Origin: an uncultured Lachnospiraceae bacterium
Lineage (GTDB): Bacteria; Bacillota; Clostridia; Lachnospirales; Lachnospiraceae
Length of the DNA: 13,246 nucleotides
Direction: 5' to 3'
Assembly (NCBI GenBank): GCA_934371505.1
Contig: CAKRNW010000064.1
Coordinates: 1 to 13,246, forward strand
Below, piece after piece: positions 1-7,617 of this stretch (position 1 is its first letter; every line of letters starts with the position of its first letter). The notes below the pieces were generated by a model. The model searched no databases, had not been told where the DNA came from, and saw only the letters and a list, made by a program, of their open reading frames with translations. The position numbers and the translations under genes were made by a program.

Positions 1-594
1 ATTTCCTTCAATCACATCCGTATCCACAGCCACATCCTCCTCTGCAAAAAGAACCCGGATCGTTTTCAAAAAGATCTTCATGTCCATGGCAAAGGTCAGA
101 TGCTCCACATATTCTACATCCTTCTCCAGACGTTTATCCCATTCAATGTAATTCCTGCCGCTGACCTGTGCCAGTCCGGTAAGACCGGGACGCACGGTGT
201 GCCGCAGTTTTTCTCTCTCTGTATACCAGGGAAGGTAGCTGACCAATAAGGGTCTGGGACCGATGAGGCTCATATCCCCCTTGAAAATATTCCACAGCTC
301 CGGCAGTTCATCCAGACTGGTTTTCCGCAGCAGGGAACCGAATTTCGTAAGCCGTACACTGTCCGGCAGCAGTTCACCCTTTTCATTTCTGGCATCGGTC
401 ATGGTGCGAAACTTACAGAGGGTAAAAATTTTCTCCCGATAGCCCGGTCTCTCCTGACGGAAGATTACAGGACTTCCCAGCTTCCTGCGGACCAGAATCG
501 CCAAAACCAGAATCACAGGACTTAAAATCAGTAATGCAATTCCGGAAATCAGGATGTCCAGGCCTCTCTTCACATATTTTCCATAAAAATTCAT
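1..594 (-). CDS. pglC: PglC-type phosphoglycosyl transferase (bacterial sugar transferase), 3' end cut by window edge
   Basis: Translating the minus strand from the ATG at 594 gives 198 residues, still open at position 1. The protein matches the small monotopic phosphoglycosyl transferases, which move a sugar-1-phosphate from UDP-sugar to undecaprenyl phosphate on the cytoplasmic membrane face and so start a lipid-linked glycan. Visible features are an N-terminal hydrophobic re-entrant helix (about residues 11-35) with the Ser-Pro kink at 25-26, KFRTM at 61-65, the catalytic Asp-Glu pair in SLDELPEL (D95-E96), KGDMSLIGPRPLL at 105-117, and RPGLTGLAQVSGRN at 135-148. Length and the C-terminal half resemble Campylobacter PglC (about 200 residues) rather than the long WbaP/WcaJ forms, so few residues should be missing. 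Start: AGGGAG lies at 604-609, 9 bases upstream. It follows the PglE-like gene by 28 bases, which supports a UDP-bacillosamine-type donor. UDP-GlcNAc-type or other UDP-sugars remain possible. Confidence 0.93.
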   Translation of the reverse strand, partial: MNFYGKYVKRGLDILISGIALLILSPVILVLAILVRRKLGSPVIFRQERPGYREKIFTLCKFRTMTDARNEKGELLPDSVRLTKFGSLLRKTSLDELPELWNIFKGDMSLIGPRPLLVSYLPWYTEREKLRHTVRPGLTGLAQVSGRNYIEWDKRLEKDVEYVEHLTFAMDMKIFLKTIRVLFAEEDVAVDTDVIEGN

Positions 595-622
595 GGTGTC
601 ATACTCCCTGCTGCAAAGGTTC

Positions 623-1906
623 TTATTCAAAACAGGCTCTGATCACTTCGATGATATGATCCTGCTGTTCCGGTGTCATTTTATTATCGCTGGGCAGACA
701 GAGTCCCCTCTGGAAGATATCCATTCCTGCATCTGTAGCCTCCCCACTGATATAGGCGTTGGTTCTGGCTCTGCCATTTCCCTCTCTGGTAAAGAAAGGA
801 TTCATCCGGTAAATGGGCTGCATGTGCATGGGTTTCCAGATGGGGCGTCCCTCTGCGTTGATTCCGGAGATTGCTTCCAGGATTTCCGTAGGGCAGCTTT
901 TTCCATGCTCCGGAAGATACAGGGCATCCTGCTCTCCCCGAACCTGTCTGCACATGGCTTCCGGCTCAAGCAATAGACAGCTTAACCAGAAATTGGGCTC
1001 GCTGTTTCCTGCATCATAGGGGTTCATATGAACCGGAAGGTCTTTGAAGCCTTCCCGGTATCTCTCATAGATTGCCTTTTTCTGCTGGATGTGCTTCTCC
1101 AGATAATCCATCTGATCCCGGACGATGCCGGCAATCACATTGGACATTCTGTAATTATATCCTAATTCCTCATGCTGGTACCAGGCTGCATTTTCCCTTG
1201 CCTGGGTGGACCACTTGCGGAGCTTATCCGCTGCTTCTTTCTCGTCTGTCAGGAACATGCCGCCGGAGGAGCCGGTGATGATCTTATTTCCATTAAAGGA
1301 AATACAATTATATTTCCCGAAGGTTCCGGTCTGTATCCCTTGATAGGCTGCCCCCAGAGACTCTGCGGCATCCTCAATGATCACAGCGCCATGGGCATCC
1401 GCGATTGCCTTGATTTCGTTGATTTTGCCCGGTGTCCCATAAAGATGGGCAATGACAATCAGCCTCACTTCCGGATAGGTCTCAAAGGCCTTTTCCAGTG
1501 CCACGGGATCCATATTCCAGGTGTCATACTCCGTATCGATAAATACGGGGATTCCCCCCTCATAGACCACGGGATTTACGGTGGCATCAAAGGTCATGTC
1601 AGAGCAGAATACCCGATGTCCAAATAATGCCCCTTTTCCAAGTTCGGATTTCCCATAGAGCTTTTCACCGGCAAACTTCATGGCCAGATGGAGGGCTGCC
1701 GTTCCGGCAGACAGTGCCACCGCATACTGACAGCCAACCTTTTCACAGACTCTGCGCTCCAGTTCAATGATATTGGCACCCACGGTGGACATCCAGTTGG
1801 TGTGATATGCTTCCATGGCATACTGCATACTGGTGTCATACATGGTAGGGCTGGAAAGCCACACTTTCTCCGGGAATTTCTCCCACGATTTCTTTGTATC
1901 AAACAT
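623..1906 (-). CDS. pglE: PglE-type UDP-4-keto-6-deoxy-GlcNAc 4-aminotransferase (DegT/DnrJ/EryC1 family)
   Basis: A PLP-dependent sugar aminotransferase of 427 residues. It should convert the 4-keto product of the preceding dehydratase gene to UDP-4-amino-4,6-dideoxy-GlcNAc, using glutamate as amino donor. Family marks are SAGTAALHLA (66-75), HLYGTPGK (154-161), IEDAAES (177-183, the PLP-ring Asp), and SFNGNK with the Schiff-base Lys at 208. The stretches STQAREN (233-239), GYNYRMSN (249-256), RPIWKPMH (354-361) and GLCLPS (401-406) closely follow Campylobacter PglE, so this branch is clearer than the family alone. It is about 40 residues longer than the 386-residue Campylobacter enzyme, with extra sequence around 80-103 and 318-352. 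Start: an in-frame ATG at 1978 exists, but the ATG at 1906 is preferred because AAGGGAG (1916-1922) lies 9 bases before it and the family N-terminus aligns there. It overlaps the dehydratase gene by 8 bases, implying translational coupling. Confidence 0.93.
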   Translation of the reverse strand: MFDTKKSWEKFPEKVWLSSPTMYDTSMQYAMEAYHTNWMSTVGANIIELERRVCEKVGCQYAVALSAGTAALHLAMKFAGEKLYGKSELGKGALFGHRVFCSDMTFDATVNPVVYEGGIPVFIDTEYDTWNMDPVALEKAFETYPEVRLIVIAHLYGTPGKINEIKAIADAHGAVIIEDAAESLGAAYQGIQTGTFGKYNCISFNGNKIITGSSGGMFLTDEKEAADKLRKWSTQARENAAWYQHEELGYNYRMSNVIAGIVRDQMDYLEKHIQQKKAIYERYREGFKDLPVHMNPYDAGNSEPNFWLSCLLLEPEAMCRQVRGEQDALYLPEHGKSCPTEILEAISGINAEGRPIWKPMHMQPIYRMNPFFTREGNGRARTNAYISGEATDAGMDIFQRGLCLPSDNKMTPEQQDHIIEVIRACFE

Positions 1907-3779
1907 CTTTCTTTTCTCCCTTGGGATTGTAGGTGGGCACAATTTCCTGCACCCGCTGCCGCACATCTCCCGCTTCATTGTTGGCAGCTTCTTTCAAAGC
2001 ATGAAGCTGGCTGAAGAATTTCATCTCATCAAATTCAATGGGTTTTCCGATATGGATCATTTTGTTGGCAGTATCCTGCAGTCCCTCTTCATCCATGAGC
2101 ATTTCCTCATAGAGCTTTTCGCCGGGGCGCAGTCCTGTAAATTCAATCTTGATGTCCTCATCCACCTTATAGCCGGACAGGCGGATCAGATTCTTCGCCA
2201 GATCCAGGATTTTCACCGGTTCTCCCATATCCAGCACAAAGATTTCTCCGCCACCCGCGTAGGCTCCTGCCTCCAGCACCAGAGATACCGCTTCCGGAAT
2301 GGTCATAAAATAACGGATGATATCCGGGTGGGTTACCGTCACCGGGCCTCCGGCCAGAATCTGTTTCCGGAACAGGGGAATCACAGAGCCGTTGCTTCCC
2401 AGCACATTGCCGAAACGCACTGCCACGAACTTGGTGTCATAATGACGATCAAAGGTCTGGATGATCATTTCGCAGATCCGCTTGGAGGCTCCCATGATGT
2501 TGGTGGGATTTACTGCCTTATCCGTGGAGATCATGACAAAGGTCTGCACACCGCTGTTTGCTGCGGCAGAGGCCACCTTCCAGGTGCCGAATACGTTGTT
2601 TTTAATGGCCTCATTAGGGCTTTTTTCCATGAGGGGCACATGCTTATGGGCTGCCGCATGGTAGACAATGTCTGGTTTATAATGGTCGAAGATCCAGTTC
2701 ATACGCCTGGTGTTGCGTACAGAGGCGATCAGCACCACCAGATCTAAATCTGTGTGGCGCAGCAACAATTCCTGCTGGATCTCATAGGCATTATTCTCAT
2801 AGATATCTACAATAATCAGTTGTTTGGGATGATGGGTGGCAATCTGCCGACAGAGCTCACTTCCGATGGATCCGCCGCCCCCGGTTACCAGAACAGTTTT
2901 GCCCTGTACATATCCCATAATCTTGTCCAGATTGATGGTGATGGGGTCGCGGCCCAGCAGATCCTCCACATCCACATCCCGGATCTTGCTCACATCCACT
3001 TCCCCGTTTACCAGCTGGTAAATTCCCGGTAAGGTTCGTAGCTTACAATTGGTTTCCTGGCAGACCTCAATCAGCCCTTTGATAGTAGGTCTGGGTGCAG
3101 AGGGCATGGCAATGATAATCTCATCGATGCTGTGGAGTCTTGCATTCTCCACGATCTTATCCCTGCCGCCTACAATTTTGATTCCCTGTACATACCGTCC
3201 CCATTTGTTGGGATCATCATCGATAATGCATTTGATGATCATGGTGGAATGGTAACTGGAATTGATTTCTTTAATCAGAGTATTTCCTGCATCTCCTGCT
3301 CCCACGATCATCACGGAGATCACATTCCGTTTTTTATTATACATACGGTGTCTGGTTTCCCTGGCAAAACGGTAGGAAAAACGGCTGAGCATGGTGAATG
3401 CCATCAGCACAAAAGCATAGATAAAATAATAACTTCTGGGCACCGGGTCATGAAGGATGGCAAGTCCCACTCCCTGCAGGGCTGCACTGACAAAGCATGC
3501 CACCACAATATTCTGCATCTCCGTCACGCCGGCATAAGCCCACAAGCTATGGTACAACCGCAGAACCCAGAACACCACCAGAGTCAGGATCACACTGAAG
3601 GGCATCATATGCCAGACGGAGTTGACGAAATAAGAAGGGATCTCGTTGTAATGAAACTCATAGCGGATCCACAGGGGTGCAATACACGCCAAACAGACCG
3701 CCATGATGTCATAGGCGATCAGAAAGCTGCGTCTGGTCATTAACTTGGTATTCATTACTCGTTTTTGAAGATTCAACAT
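1899..3779 (-). CDS. pglF: PglF/WbpM/CapD-type membrane-bound UDP-GlcNAc 4,6-dehydratase
   Basis: A 626-residue nucleotide-sugar dehydratase. It should make UDP-4-keto-6-deoxy-GlcNAc, the substrate for the aminotransferase encoded next. Four hydrophobic segments (about 18-38, 57-78, 90-108, 117-135) anchor it in the membrane. A first Rossmann-like domain carries GAGDAG (160-165). The catalytic SDR domain has the NAD-binding TGGGGSIGSE (299-308), AAAHKHVPLME (375-385), STDKA (418-422) in place of the usual SDR Tyr motif, MGASKR (429-434), RFGNVLGS (455-462) and LRPGEK (550-555). The Thr-Asp-Lys at 419-421 corresponds to the catalytic triad known for PglF. Length is typical of the long PglF/WbpM form. 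Start: AGGAA lies about 6 bases before ATG 3779; the alternative ATG at 3755 has no good ribosome site. It lies 3 bases after the polymerase/ligase gene. C-terminal residues after about 590 are the usual variable tail. CapD-like C5 epimerase activity is the main alternative, but the PglE and PglC neighbours argue for PglF. Confidence 0.93.
   Translation of the reverse strand: MLNLQKRVMNTKLMTRRSFLIAYDIMAVCLACIAPLWIRYEFHYNEIPSYFVNSVWHMMPFSVILTLVVFWVLRLYHSLWAYAGVTEMQNIVVACFVSAALQGVGLAILHDPVPRSYYFIYAFVLMAFTMLSRFSYRFARETRHRMYNKKRNVISVMIVGAGDAGNTLIKEINSSYHSTMIIKCIIDDDPNKWGRYVQGIKIVGGRDKIVENARLHSIDEIIIAMPSAPRPTIKGLIEVCQETNCKLRTLPGIYQLVNGEVDVSKIRDVDVEDLLGRDPITINLDKIMGYVQGKTVLVTGGGGSIGSELCRQIATHHPKQLIIVDIYENNAYEIQQELLLRHTDLDLVVLIASVRNTRRMNWIFDHYKPDIVYHAAAHKHVPLMEKSPNEAIKNNVFGTWKVASAAANSGVQTFVMISTDKAVNPTNIMGASKRICEMIIQTFDRHYDTKFVAVRFGNVLGSNGSVIPLFRKQILAGGPVTVTHPDIIRYFMTIPEAVSLVLEAGAYAGGGEIFVLDMGEPVKILDLAKNLIRLSGYKVDEDIKIEFTGLRPGEKLYEEMLMDEEGLQDTANKMIHIGKPIEFDEMKFFSQLHALKEAANNEAGDVRQRVQEIVPTYNPKGEKKDV
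1916..1922 (-). promoter_or_regulatory. Ribosome binding site deciding the start of the PglE-like gene
   Basis: The minus strand reads AAGGGAG 9 bases before ATG 1906, inside the end of the dehydratase gene. It supports the 427-residue protein over the longer in-frame reading from 1978, whose first 24 residues (Cys- and Pro-rich) do not look like the family. Confidence 0.75.
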
Positions 3780-3782
3780 ACT

Positions 3783-6248
3783 CTATTCCTGACTTTGTTT
3801 TTTGATGGGGGAAAGTAAGGGGTATATCATAAATAATACACCAAATCCCAATGGAATAACAGGCTGAAATACCCATTCCGCCATTCCCGCAGCAGCAAAT
3901 CCCACCAAAAAAAGCAAGGGGGCTGCCATCATAATACCCTGTTCTTTTTCTCTGAACACCAGCAAAACACTACGTACCAATGTGAACATTCCCAGGCATA
4001 AAAATACAATTCCGCAAAGAATTCCATGATCATAAAATACTTGAATAAAGGTGTTATGTGCATGCGCATAGACGGTATCATCTACGGTAATCACCATGCT
4101 GTCATGTCCTGTCCAATTCAACCGTTTCAGATACATGCGGAAAATATCCGTTCTTCCATTAGTGACCTCTCCCGCTGATTCATTTCCCCTTGATATGTTC
4201 TCTTCCTCCGATGAAACTGCCATTTCAGTTTCCTGCAATTCATCCACATCAGAGCTTCCTCCCATCATAACAGAAATTCTTCCTGTCACCAGCTCCAGCA
4301 GGCTTTGAACATTCATATACCGGTTGGAGTCTTTTTCTTCCCCCTGGTAAATCCGATCCTTAAATTCTTCATATGGGTATAGTACCGGAGCATCCACCAC
4401 CGCAGGAACACATCTGGTTAAGGTGTACACCACCGGAACAAGCATACAAAAACTCAAAAACATGGTTCCTATTATCCATGCGATTCTCTTCATGTTTTTC
4501 TGAAACCAGATTGCGCAGAGCAAAACAAATAACACAATAGCCACTGCTATGGTTCCCAACAGCGCTGTCCTGGAAACGCTCAAAAACAGATAGGAGGACA
4601 CAGTGCCTAATGTCACATACCAGAACCACATGTCTTTTAAGCCCGGTTTCGTAAGATATTTGTCCATGGTCAAAAGAAGGACTGCTATCAATATAAAAAA
4701 CAGATACAGGCCAGTCAGCGCAACCGAGGAAAACTGCATCGGGTATCGACTAAACACATAATGGTGGTAGGGTCTGTACAATAAGCAAAAAATAACTTCA
4801 TACCAGAAGGAAAGGACTGCTCCCTGACAGAAGCTGCGCAGTAGCTGCGCCACCTGCTCCTTCTCTCTTTTTTGCATATAGAGCAGTCCAAAGCAGACTG
4901 TCATATAAATTGGCCAGTATTTTTCATGGCGGAAAATCCAGGTCAGCGCAAAAAATGTAGCAATGACCGCTATATAGGGAATGACCATTCTGTTATATTG
5001 CTTTCTGCACAAATTGCAAACAGTAATCAGAATAACGACTGCCCATAACCATCCTCCCACATACTCCCAGATGCGTAGGATTCTTTGTTCTCCGTTAAGT
5101 CCATGAATATGATACAAAAAGCTTGCCCCACAGCCACACCAGTAAATGATGGAGAGGACTATGGTTTTACAGTTACATAACTGCCGGATTGTAAAAAAGC
5201 TTAAAATCACAATTGCAAAGGCAATGCTCATATAGCTGCCATTCAGATAATGCCCATAGTTAGAACCCGAATTGAAATAAGGAGCATAAAGGGAAAAATA
5301 TACTGCAAAGGCGACCACCCGGACGACCACCGGTATATTCTTAACAGACCATCGTTCCCTCTCCGGCAGCTGTATGTGCCAGATTACATAACTGCCTATG
5401 ACCGCTATCAAAAGCAATGCCATTCCATAAACTGCAAAGTCCCAGCTATTTCCTCCAAAAGCTTTTCGAACAAACATGTAATACACAGAAAACAGTAACA
5501 CCCATGCCAGCAGTGTCGTTGCCACACAGCGCATCGCTGCTGACAAAGTGACTTTTTCATTGAGGCCGTTGTATTTTTTGGTAAGTTTGTCCAGCAGTGC
5601 TGTCGCTACAAAGAACAATGCCGCAAAAAACAAATCATATACTAAAATCTGTCTTTTCCCCATAGGAGTTCCATACGTATAAGAGCATGCCAAAGAGGCA
5701 TCCGGTATTTCCTCTCCGGCATAATAAAGTGTCTGATTTTCTACAGGGCCTGCGCTGCTTTTCATACGGTACGCCAGACGAATGGGCTGTCCCTGTGTTT
5801 GTGCTGTGGAAATTTGAATGATATAGGGTGCTCCCGCAATCACTTTTAAATTTACTGAAAGTTTCTGATAACCCTTCGACATATCATTCATTTTATAGAT
5901 TTTGGAGAAAACCTGCCGCTGTCTGTTTCCTGCACTGTCAATAATTTCAAGGAAAAAATCCCCTATATAACTGTTATCATTGTCACGATCCAGTAAAATT
6001 CCAATACTGCGGATATAATCATACTGCGGAACAAATGTCTGGGCCACCGTCCGTTCATCCATAATCGTTTCCGTACGGTGATTCGTCTCCGCCCCGCTGC
6101 TGCTCACCGCCGTATCCTTCATCGCACCCACAGGCCAAATCAAAAGACACGCCAAGAGAGCACTCACTGCCAGGAGTGCCACAATCAGCTGCTTGACAGT
6201 CATCTGCTTTATGTTATTGTCTGCTGATCTGATAAATTTTAAATTCAT
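3783..6248 (-). CDS. Wzy/WaaL-type O-antigen polymerase or ligase with N-terminal extracytoplasmic domain
   Basis: A polytopic membrane protein of about 821 residues (826 if started at 6263; numbering below uses 826). After a first membrane helix (23-47) comes a polar, beta-rich-looking stretch (about 51-203) predicted outside the cell, then about 12 further helices. The C-terminal half carries the O-antigen polymerase/ligase signature: SVSRTALLG (562-570, with R565) in a helix, a long external loop (about 620-735), and HAHNTFIQVF (734-743), whose His-x-His-Asn is typical of Wzy_C/WaaL proteins. These enzymes join undecaprenyl-diphosphate-linked glycans to each other, to a lipid, or to protein, outside the membrane. 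Which acceptor applies cannot be read here. The start is uncertain: 6263 has a short GGGA 4 bases away, 6248 has GGAA about 9 bases away, and 6203 avoids overlap but has no ribosome site. Hand counts on three 60-base lines gave 38-43% GC, lower than most lines counted in neighbouring genes. Confidence 0.85.
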   Translation of the reverse strand: MNLKFIRSADNNIKQMTVKQLIVALLAVSALLACLLIWPVGAMKDTAVSSSGAETNHRTETIMDERTVAQTFVPQYDYIRSIGILLDRDNDNSYIGDFFLEIIDSAGNRQRQVFSKIYKMNDMSKGYQKLSVNLKVIAGAPYIIQISTAQTQGQPIRLAYRMKSSAGPVENQTLYYAGEEIPDASLACSYTYGTPMGKRQILVYDLFFAALFFVATALLDKLTKKYNGLNEKVTLSAAMRCVATTLLAWVLLFSVYYMFVRKAFGGNSWDFAVYGMALLLIAVIGSYVIWHIQLPERERWSVKNIPVVVRVVAFAVYFSLYAPYFNSGSNYGHYLNGSYMSIAFAIVILSFFTIRQLCNCKTIVLSIIYWCGCGASFLYHIHGLNGEQRILRIWEYVGGWLWAVVILITVCNLCRKQYNRMVIPYIAVIATFFALTWIFRHEKYWPIYMTVCFGLLYMQKREKEQVAQLLRSFCQGAVLSFWYEVIFCLLYRPYHHYVFSRYPMQFSSVALTGLYLFFILIAVLLLTMDKYLTKPGLKDMWFWYVTLGTVSSYLFLSVSRTALLGTIAVAIVLFVLLCAIWFQKNMKRIAWIIGTMFLSFCMLVPVVYTLTRCVPAVVDAPVLYPYEEFKDRIYQGEEKDSNRYMNVQSLLELVTGRISVMMGGSSDVDELQETEMAVSSEEENISRGNESAGEVTNGRTDIFRMYLKRLNWTGHDSMVITVDDTVYAHAHNTFIQVFYDHGILCGIVFLCLGMFTLVRSVLLVFREKEQGIMMAAPLLFLVGFAAAGMAEWVFQPVIPLGFGVLFMIYPLLSPIKKQSQE

Positions 6249-7617
6249 TCTGTTCGATTCCATACTGTCCCATGGGAATGCTTACCAAGCCATGTTCTGT
6301 AAGCTGTTCCTGGGTAAATTCAAGATTCAACGGGGTATCCAGAAACCAGAGATTATCAAAATTTCCGTTTAAATCCACATCCCCGATATAGACTAATTGT
6401 GCTCTGTTAATATAGTACTCATAGATAAAGTCATAACCGTAGTAATTATACACGACCAGATCGTTTTCTCCAAGGTGATCCTTAAGGAACTGTTCCGTCT
6501 GGGGTGTGTAAGCGGCCTGGTATTCATCGTAATAGTTTTTCTGGTAATCCACTGTGCCCAGCGCTGCCCAGAACAATCCCATGGCAATCCATGCTTTTGT
6601 CTCCAGATAGGAAAAAGCGATTGCCAGAAACAGACAGAGCAGTCCGATGGAGGGCATAACATAGCGAATGATAAAAATCGGGCGGATCAGGTTGGATAGC
6701 GCCACACCGGTCACCACTACCAGAATCGGAATGCCCACTCCAAACAGGGCTGCTGCTGTCTTTCCATCCAATGCTTTCTTTTTTCTGATCTGATAAGCTA
6801 TCAGTAGGAATGCAATTACAAAAATTACGGTCATCACCGCCGTCACATAGGGAAGATTGGTGTTGACAATCCAGGGGAAATAGCTTAAAAGCACTTTCCC
6901 ATCAATCTCCGGAATCCAATAATTCCCTGATACGCCTTTCACCTGGGCAGACATTTTCGTCAGCCAGGGAAGATAAATGACCAGTGATAAGAGGGCTGTG
7001 GCCAGCCATTTCAGTAACTGCTTTCTTCTGCGGATTAACAAGTACAAGAACAAAAAGCCGTAAATCCATAGTACTGCAGCAAAGGCAAAATAATGCGTGT
7101 ATGCCGCTCCAACGCCTCCCAGCAGATAGCCAATCCAGTCTGTCCGTTTTCCCCGGGCCGCTATGCGGTAAGCCTCCAGCCCACATAGAGTCACAAAGAG
7201 GATTGCCCAGGTATACATCCGGGCCTGTACTGCATACTCCATGGTGCAGGGAAGGGTTCCCAATGTCAGAATAAAAAACAGAGCGGTTCGAAATCCAAAC
7301 TCCTTCCGGATAACAGTGGCTCCCAATACCATTGTCAGAAGCATAGGCACAATGGACAAAATCTTGATGAAAAGCAAATGAATGCCAAAACGGTCTGTAA
7401 ATACCTTTAAAATCAGATAATATAAGGGAGGATGCACATCTTCTGCCGTAAAATTGCATACTTCTTGAAAGGTTTTGCAGTTTCTTAAGAGGTCCATGGT
7501 ATACCCCTCGTCTGTCCAGATATTATTATTAAAGCACAGAGACAGATAAATTCCCCCAAAGGCAATCATCAGAGCCCACAATACCCATTCTTTATAATGT
7601 TTCACAAATACGTTCAT
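6214..7617 (-). CDS. GT39/ArnT-like polytopic membrane glycosyltransferase (GT-C fold)
   Basis: A 467-residue integral membrane protein of the dolichyl/polyprenyl-phosphate-sugar-dependent glycosyltransferase type. After the first helix (about 11-28) the first outer loop has WTDEGYT, with acidic D36-E37, and then EDVHPPLYY (59-67). Asp/Glu in this loop followed by a His-Pro-Pro motif is typical of GT39-type proteins, where the acidic residue helps catalysis. QARMYTWA follows at the third to fourth helix. About ten helices in total are followed by a soluble C-terminal portion from about residue 375. Such enzymes take a sugar from polyprenyl phosphate and add it to an acceptor outside the membrane. 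The gene begins directly after the stop of the GtrB-like gene with no spacer; AAGGA lies about 6 bases before ATG 7617. The adjacency suggests that the GtrB-like enzyme makes its lipid-phosphate donor. The sugar and acceptor are unknown. Confidence 0.85.
   Translation of the reverse strand: MNVFVKHYKEWVLWALMIAFGGIYLSLCFNNNIWTDEGYTMDLLRNCKTFQEVCNFTAEDVHPPLYYLILKVFTDRFGIHLLFIKILSIVPMLLTMVLGATVIRKEFGFRTALFFILTLGTLPCTMEYAVQARMYTWAILFVTLCGLEAYRIAARGKRTDWIGYLLGGVGAAYTHYFAFAAVLWIYGFLFLYLLIRRRKQLLKWLATALLSLVIYLPWLTKMSAQVKGVSGNYWIPEIDGKVLLSYFPWIVNTNLPYVTAVMTVIFVIAFLLIAYQIRKKKALDGKTAAALFGVGIPILVVVTGVALSNLIRPIFIIRYVMPSIGLLCLFLAIAFSYLETKAWIAMGLFWAALGTVDYQKNYYDEYQAAYTPQTEQFLKDHLGENDLVVYNYYGYDFIYEYYINRAQLVYIGDVDLNGNFDNLWFLDTPLNLEFTQEQLTEHGLVSIPMGQYGIEQNEFKIYQISRQ

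Noticed and set aside
1815..2747. A 310-codon open frame on the plus strand, opposite the dehydratase gene
   Set aside because: It lies opposite a gene with clear catalytic motifs. Its translation is rich in His, Gly and Cys with no recognisable domain, as expected for the complement of a coding strand, and I saw no ribosome site or promoter for it.
3132..3743. A 203-codon plus-strand open frame opposite the dehydratase N-terminal region
   Set aside because: It is antisense to the membrane and first Rossmann regions of a well-supported gene; its His-rich composition mirrors the codon bias of the real strand.
6193..6221. TTGACA on the plus strand near the start of the polymerase/ligase gene
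   Set aside because: At 17-base spacing the -10 position reads ATTGTC, and the direction is opposite to every gene here.
6902..7459. A 185-codon minus-strand open frame inside the GT39-like gene in another frame
   Set aside because: It is fully contained in a gene with clear GT39-type motifs, has no ribosome site and shows no membrane or domain pattern.
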